The notes beneath the pieces were generated by a model. That model was not told the DNA's origin, did not search any database, and was given only the letters and a program-made list of their open reading frames with translations. Of a stretch of 6,295 bases of DNA, positions 5,121 to 6,295 are shown piece after piece. The translations under genes and the position numbers were made by a program. The first letter of the stretch is position 1. Each line of letters begins with the position of its first letter. Source of the DNA: Betaproteobacteria bacterium (lineage in GTDB: Bacteria; Pseudomonadota; Gammaproteobacteria; Tethybacterales; Tethybacteraceae); the NCBI GenBank assembly GCA_026710225.1, contig JAPORI010000008.1, positions 1-6,295 of the forward strand, given 5' to 3'.

Positions 5121-6295
5121 CAACTCGTCTCTGTCCGCCAGCATAGCCGAGGACACCGGTTCGACTGTGGTCGGTTCCGGGTTGCTGGTTTCTACCAAGG
5201 CAGCCGGGCGGGCAAATTTTGCCAAAGTGAGCGTTTCCGGCAACAGCGGAGCTGTCACTTACAGCATTGTTTCCGATTCGGCAAATCTTTTCACTGTTGA
5301 TGCCAGCAGCGGTCAAATCGAGACATCCAGACAACATCATTTCGATTACGAGTCCAAGCGCTCCTACACGATTACCTTGCGCGCCACCGACAGTTCCAGG
5401 TCGGTCAACGGCGTATTCGTGCTCAGCGTAACTGATGTTGGTGAAACCGCCACGGTTCCGGTCTTTGATCCTAATCCTGTGACGCTGGAAGTAACGATCA
5501 AGGAGCGGGATGTTGATTACGCCGGCCGCGTCCTGCTTACCGCCATCTTGACCCAGGGACAGGATAACCTGGTGTGGAGCCTGGAAGGCCGGGCGGCCGA
5601 TTTGCGCCTGGTCGGCATTGGCGCCTATGTCCTGCCGCCGGCAGTCGGTATCGGTCAAACAACTATTAGACCGCGTATGGCGGGACTGGTAACCCTCAAG
5701 GCCCAGGCTACTCTCAACTACGAGACTTCGCCCAATTGGATGACCCTGACCCTGGTGGTCACCTCTCCGGCCGGCACCAGAAAGAAGCCGGTGATAATCA
5801 AGCTTGCGAATGTTGGAGAAGAAACCCCCGGCTACGAGCCGGTTTCCGCCGAATACGCCAGCTCAGCCAAGGAGGTTGCCGTGTTCACCTTCAATGGCAG
5901 CAACTGTGCGGTGCAGGGTGAACTACCTTTATATCAGGCGGAAGTATTTGGAATATATCCCAATCCTGCTGGTGGACTGATTCTCGACCAAACGAATGCC
6001 GCCACCGCCCGAATATTTGTTTGCACTACTTTTCCTTTTGGTCCTTTTACCGGCGGCACCCTGCCGCAAGGAATAGCGATGACCAGAGGGGGCAGCCCCA
6101 ACTTCAATTTGGTGGTAAGGATCACGCTCGCCAACTTCCCGGCGCTTGCCGGCAAGCCGATCACGGTGCGCGTCCATGACGGCAGTCCGGCAACCGGTGC
6201 CTATGCTCAGACCGTGCTGCTTCTCAACAACCCGCCGGTGATTCCGGCGCTGTCGTTGAGGATTGCACAGGCCGGCAGGTCAACCAAACTTCGCC
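5026..6295 (+). CDS. Secreted cadherin-repeat protein, 3' end outside the window
   Basis: The frame is open from the stop codons at 4987-4992 to the window end without interruption. With the GTG at 5026 it encodes 423 residues so far. That start gives a weak signal peptide: basic HRRR near residues 5-8, a modest hydrophobic stretch, and an ALA cleavage site before QAQLRF (about residue 25). No Shine-Dalgarno is clear, so the start is tentative. Residues ~34-140 form one cadherin-type repeat: SIAEDTG, GAVTYSI, LFTVDASSGQIET (88-100), FDYESKRSYTITLRATD (106-122) and FVLSVTDVGE. E109 in DYE, D122 in RATD and D137 fit the calcium-binding pattern, though the usual DxNDN linker is degenerate. Residues ~141-423 match nothing I recognise; alternating hydrophobic residues suggest beta-sandwich modules. 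Bacterial cadherin-repeat proteins are generally exported, surface-attached or adhesive. It lies over 400 bp from hmuV, so co-regulation with haem uptake is not implied. It may be a long repeat protein. Confidence 0.75.
   Translation, partial: MPGAHRRRVGAPVAGSFPACAPALAQAQLRFNNSSLSASIAEDTGSTVVGSGLLVSTKAAGRANFAKVSVSGNSGAVTYSIVSDSANLFTVDASSGQIETSRQHHFDYESKRSYTITLRATDSSRSVNGVFVLSVTDVGETATVPVFDPNPVTLEVTIKERDVDYAGRVLLTAILTQGQDNLVWSLEGRAADLRLVGIGAYVLPPAVGIGQTTIRPRMAGLVTLKAQATLNYETSPNWMTLTLVVTSPAGTRKKPVIIKLANVGEETPGYEPVSAEYASSAKEVAVFTFNGSNCAVQGELPLYQAEVFGIYPNPAGGLILDQTNAATARIFVCTTFPFGPFTGGTLPQGIAMTRGGSPNFNLVVRITLANFPALAGKPITVRVHDGSPATGAYAQTVLLLNNPPVIPALSLRIAQAGRSTKLR

Noticed and set aside
4894..5658. 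Minus-strand open frame of about 254 codons across the C/T tract and cadherin repeat.
   Set aside because: The plus-strand frame here has clear cadherin motifs and runs open to the window end; the minus frame has no recognisable motif and crosses the low-complexity tract.

Overview
The window is bacterial DNA, GC-rich by eye, with tightly packed plus-strand genes. The haem-utilisation proteins look most like those of Gammaproteobacteria: the HemS fragment recalls Pseudomonas PhuS and the transporter recalls Yersinia HmuTUV. This is recall of family sequences, not a search, so the phylum (Pseudomonadota) is fairly safe and the class is only probable.

Positions 1-4517 hold one haem-uptake operon, in the order hemS (5' end cut by the window), exbB, exbD, hmuT, hmuU, hmuV. 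The genes overlap by 11 bp (hemS/exbB) or by 4-bp ATGA junctions (exbB/exbD, exbD/hmuT, hmuU/hmuV). The only gap is a short one before hmuU. The logic is a complete inner-membrane and cytoplasmic haem route: ExbB-ExbD supply proton-motive energy to a TonB-dependent receptor, HmuT binds haem in the periplasm, HmuU2V2 pumps it across the inner membrane, and HemS receives it in the cytoplasm. No tonB or outer-membrane receptor is visible; they would have to lie upstream or elsewhere.

Positions 4518-4943 carry no recognisable gene. They are a very GC-rich spacer ending in an AT-richer stretch with a possible -10 box. Around 4997-5016 lies a striking run of 12 C then 8 T, followed by an extremely GC-rich stretch.

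From about 5026 to the window end runs an open frame with no stop codon, the start of a secreted protein with one clear cadherin-type repeat followed by unrecognised, probably beta-rich sequence. Its start is uncertain: a GTG just after the tract gives a weak signal peptide, while an ATG-started frame ahead of the tract is one base out of register. The tract could be a phase-variable switch or a sequencing error. The cadherin-like protein is the least ordinary gene here; the haem operon itself is a well-known system. I found no tRNA, rRNA, CRISPR array, insertion sequence or convincing intrinsic terminator.
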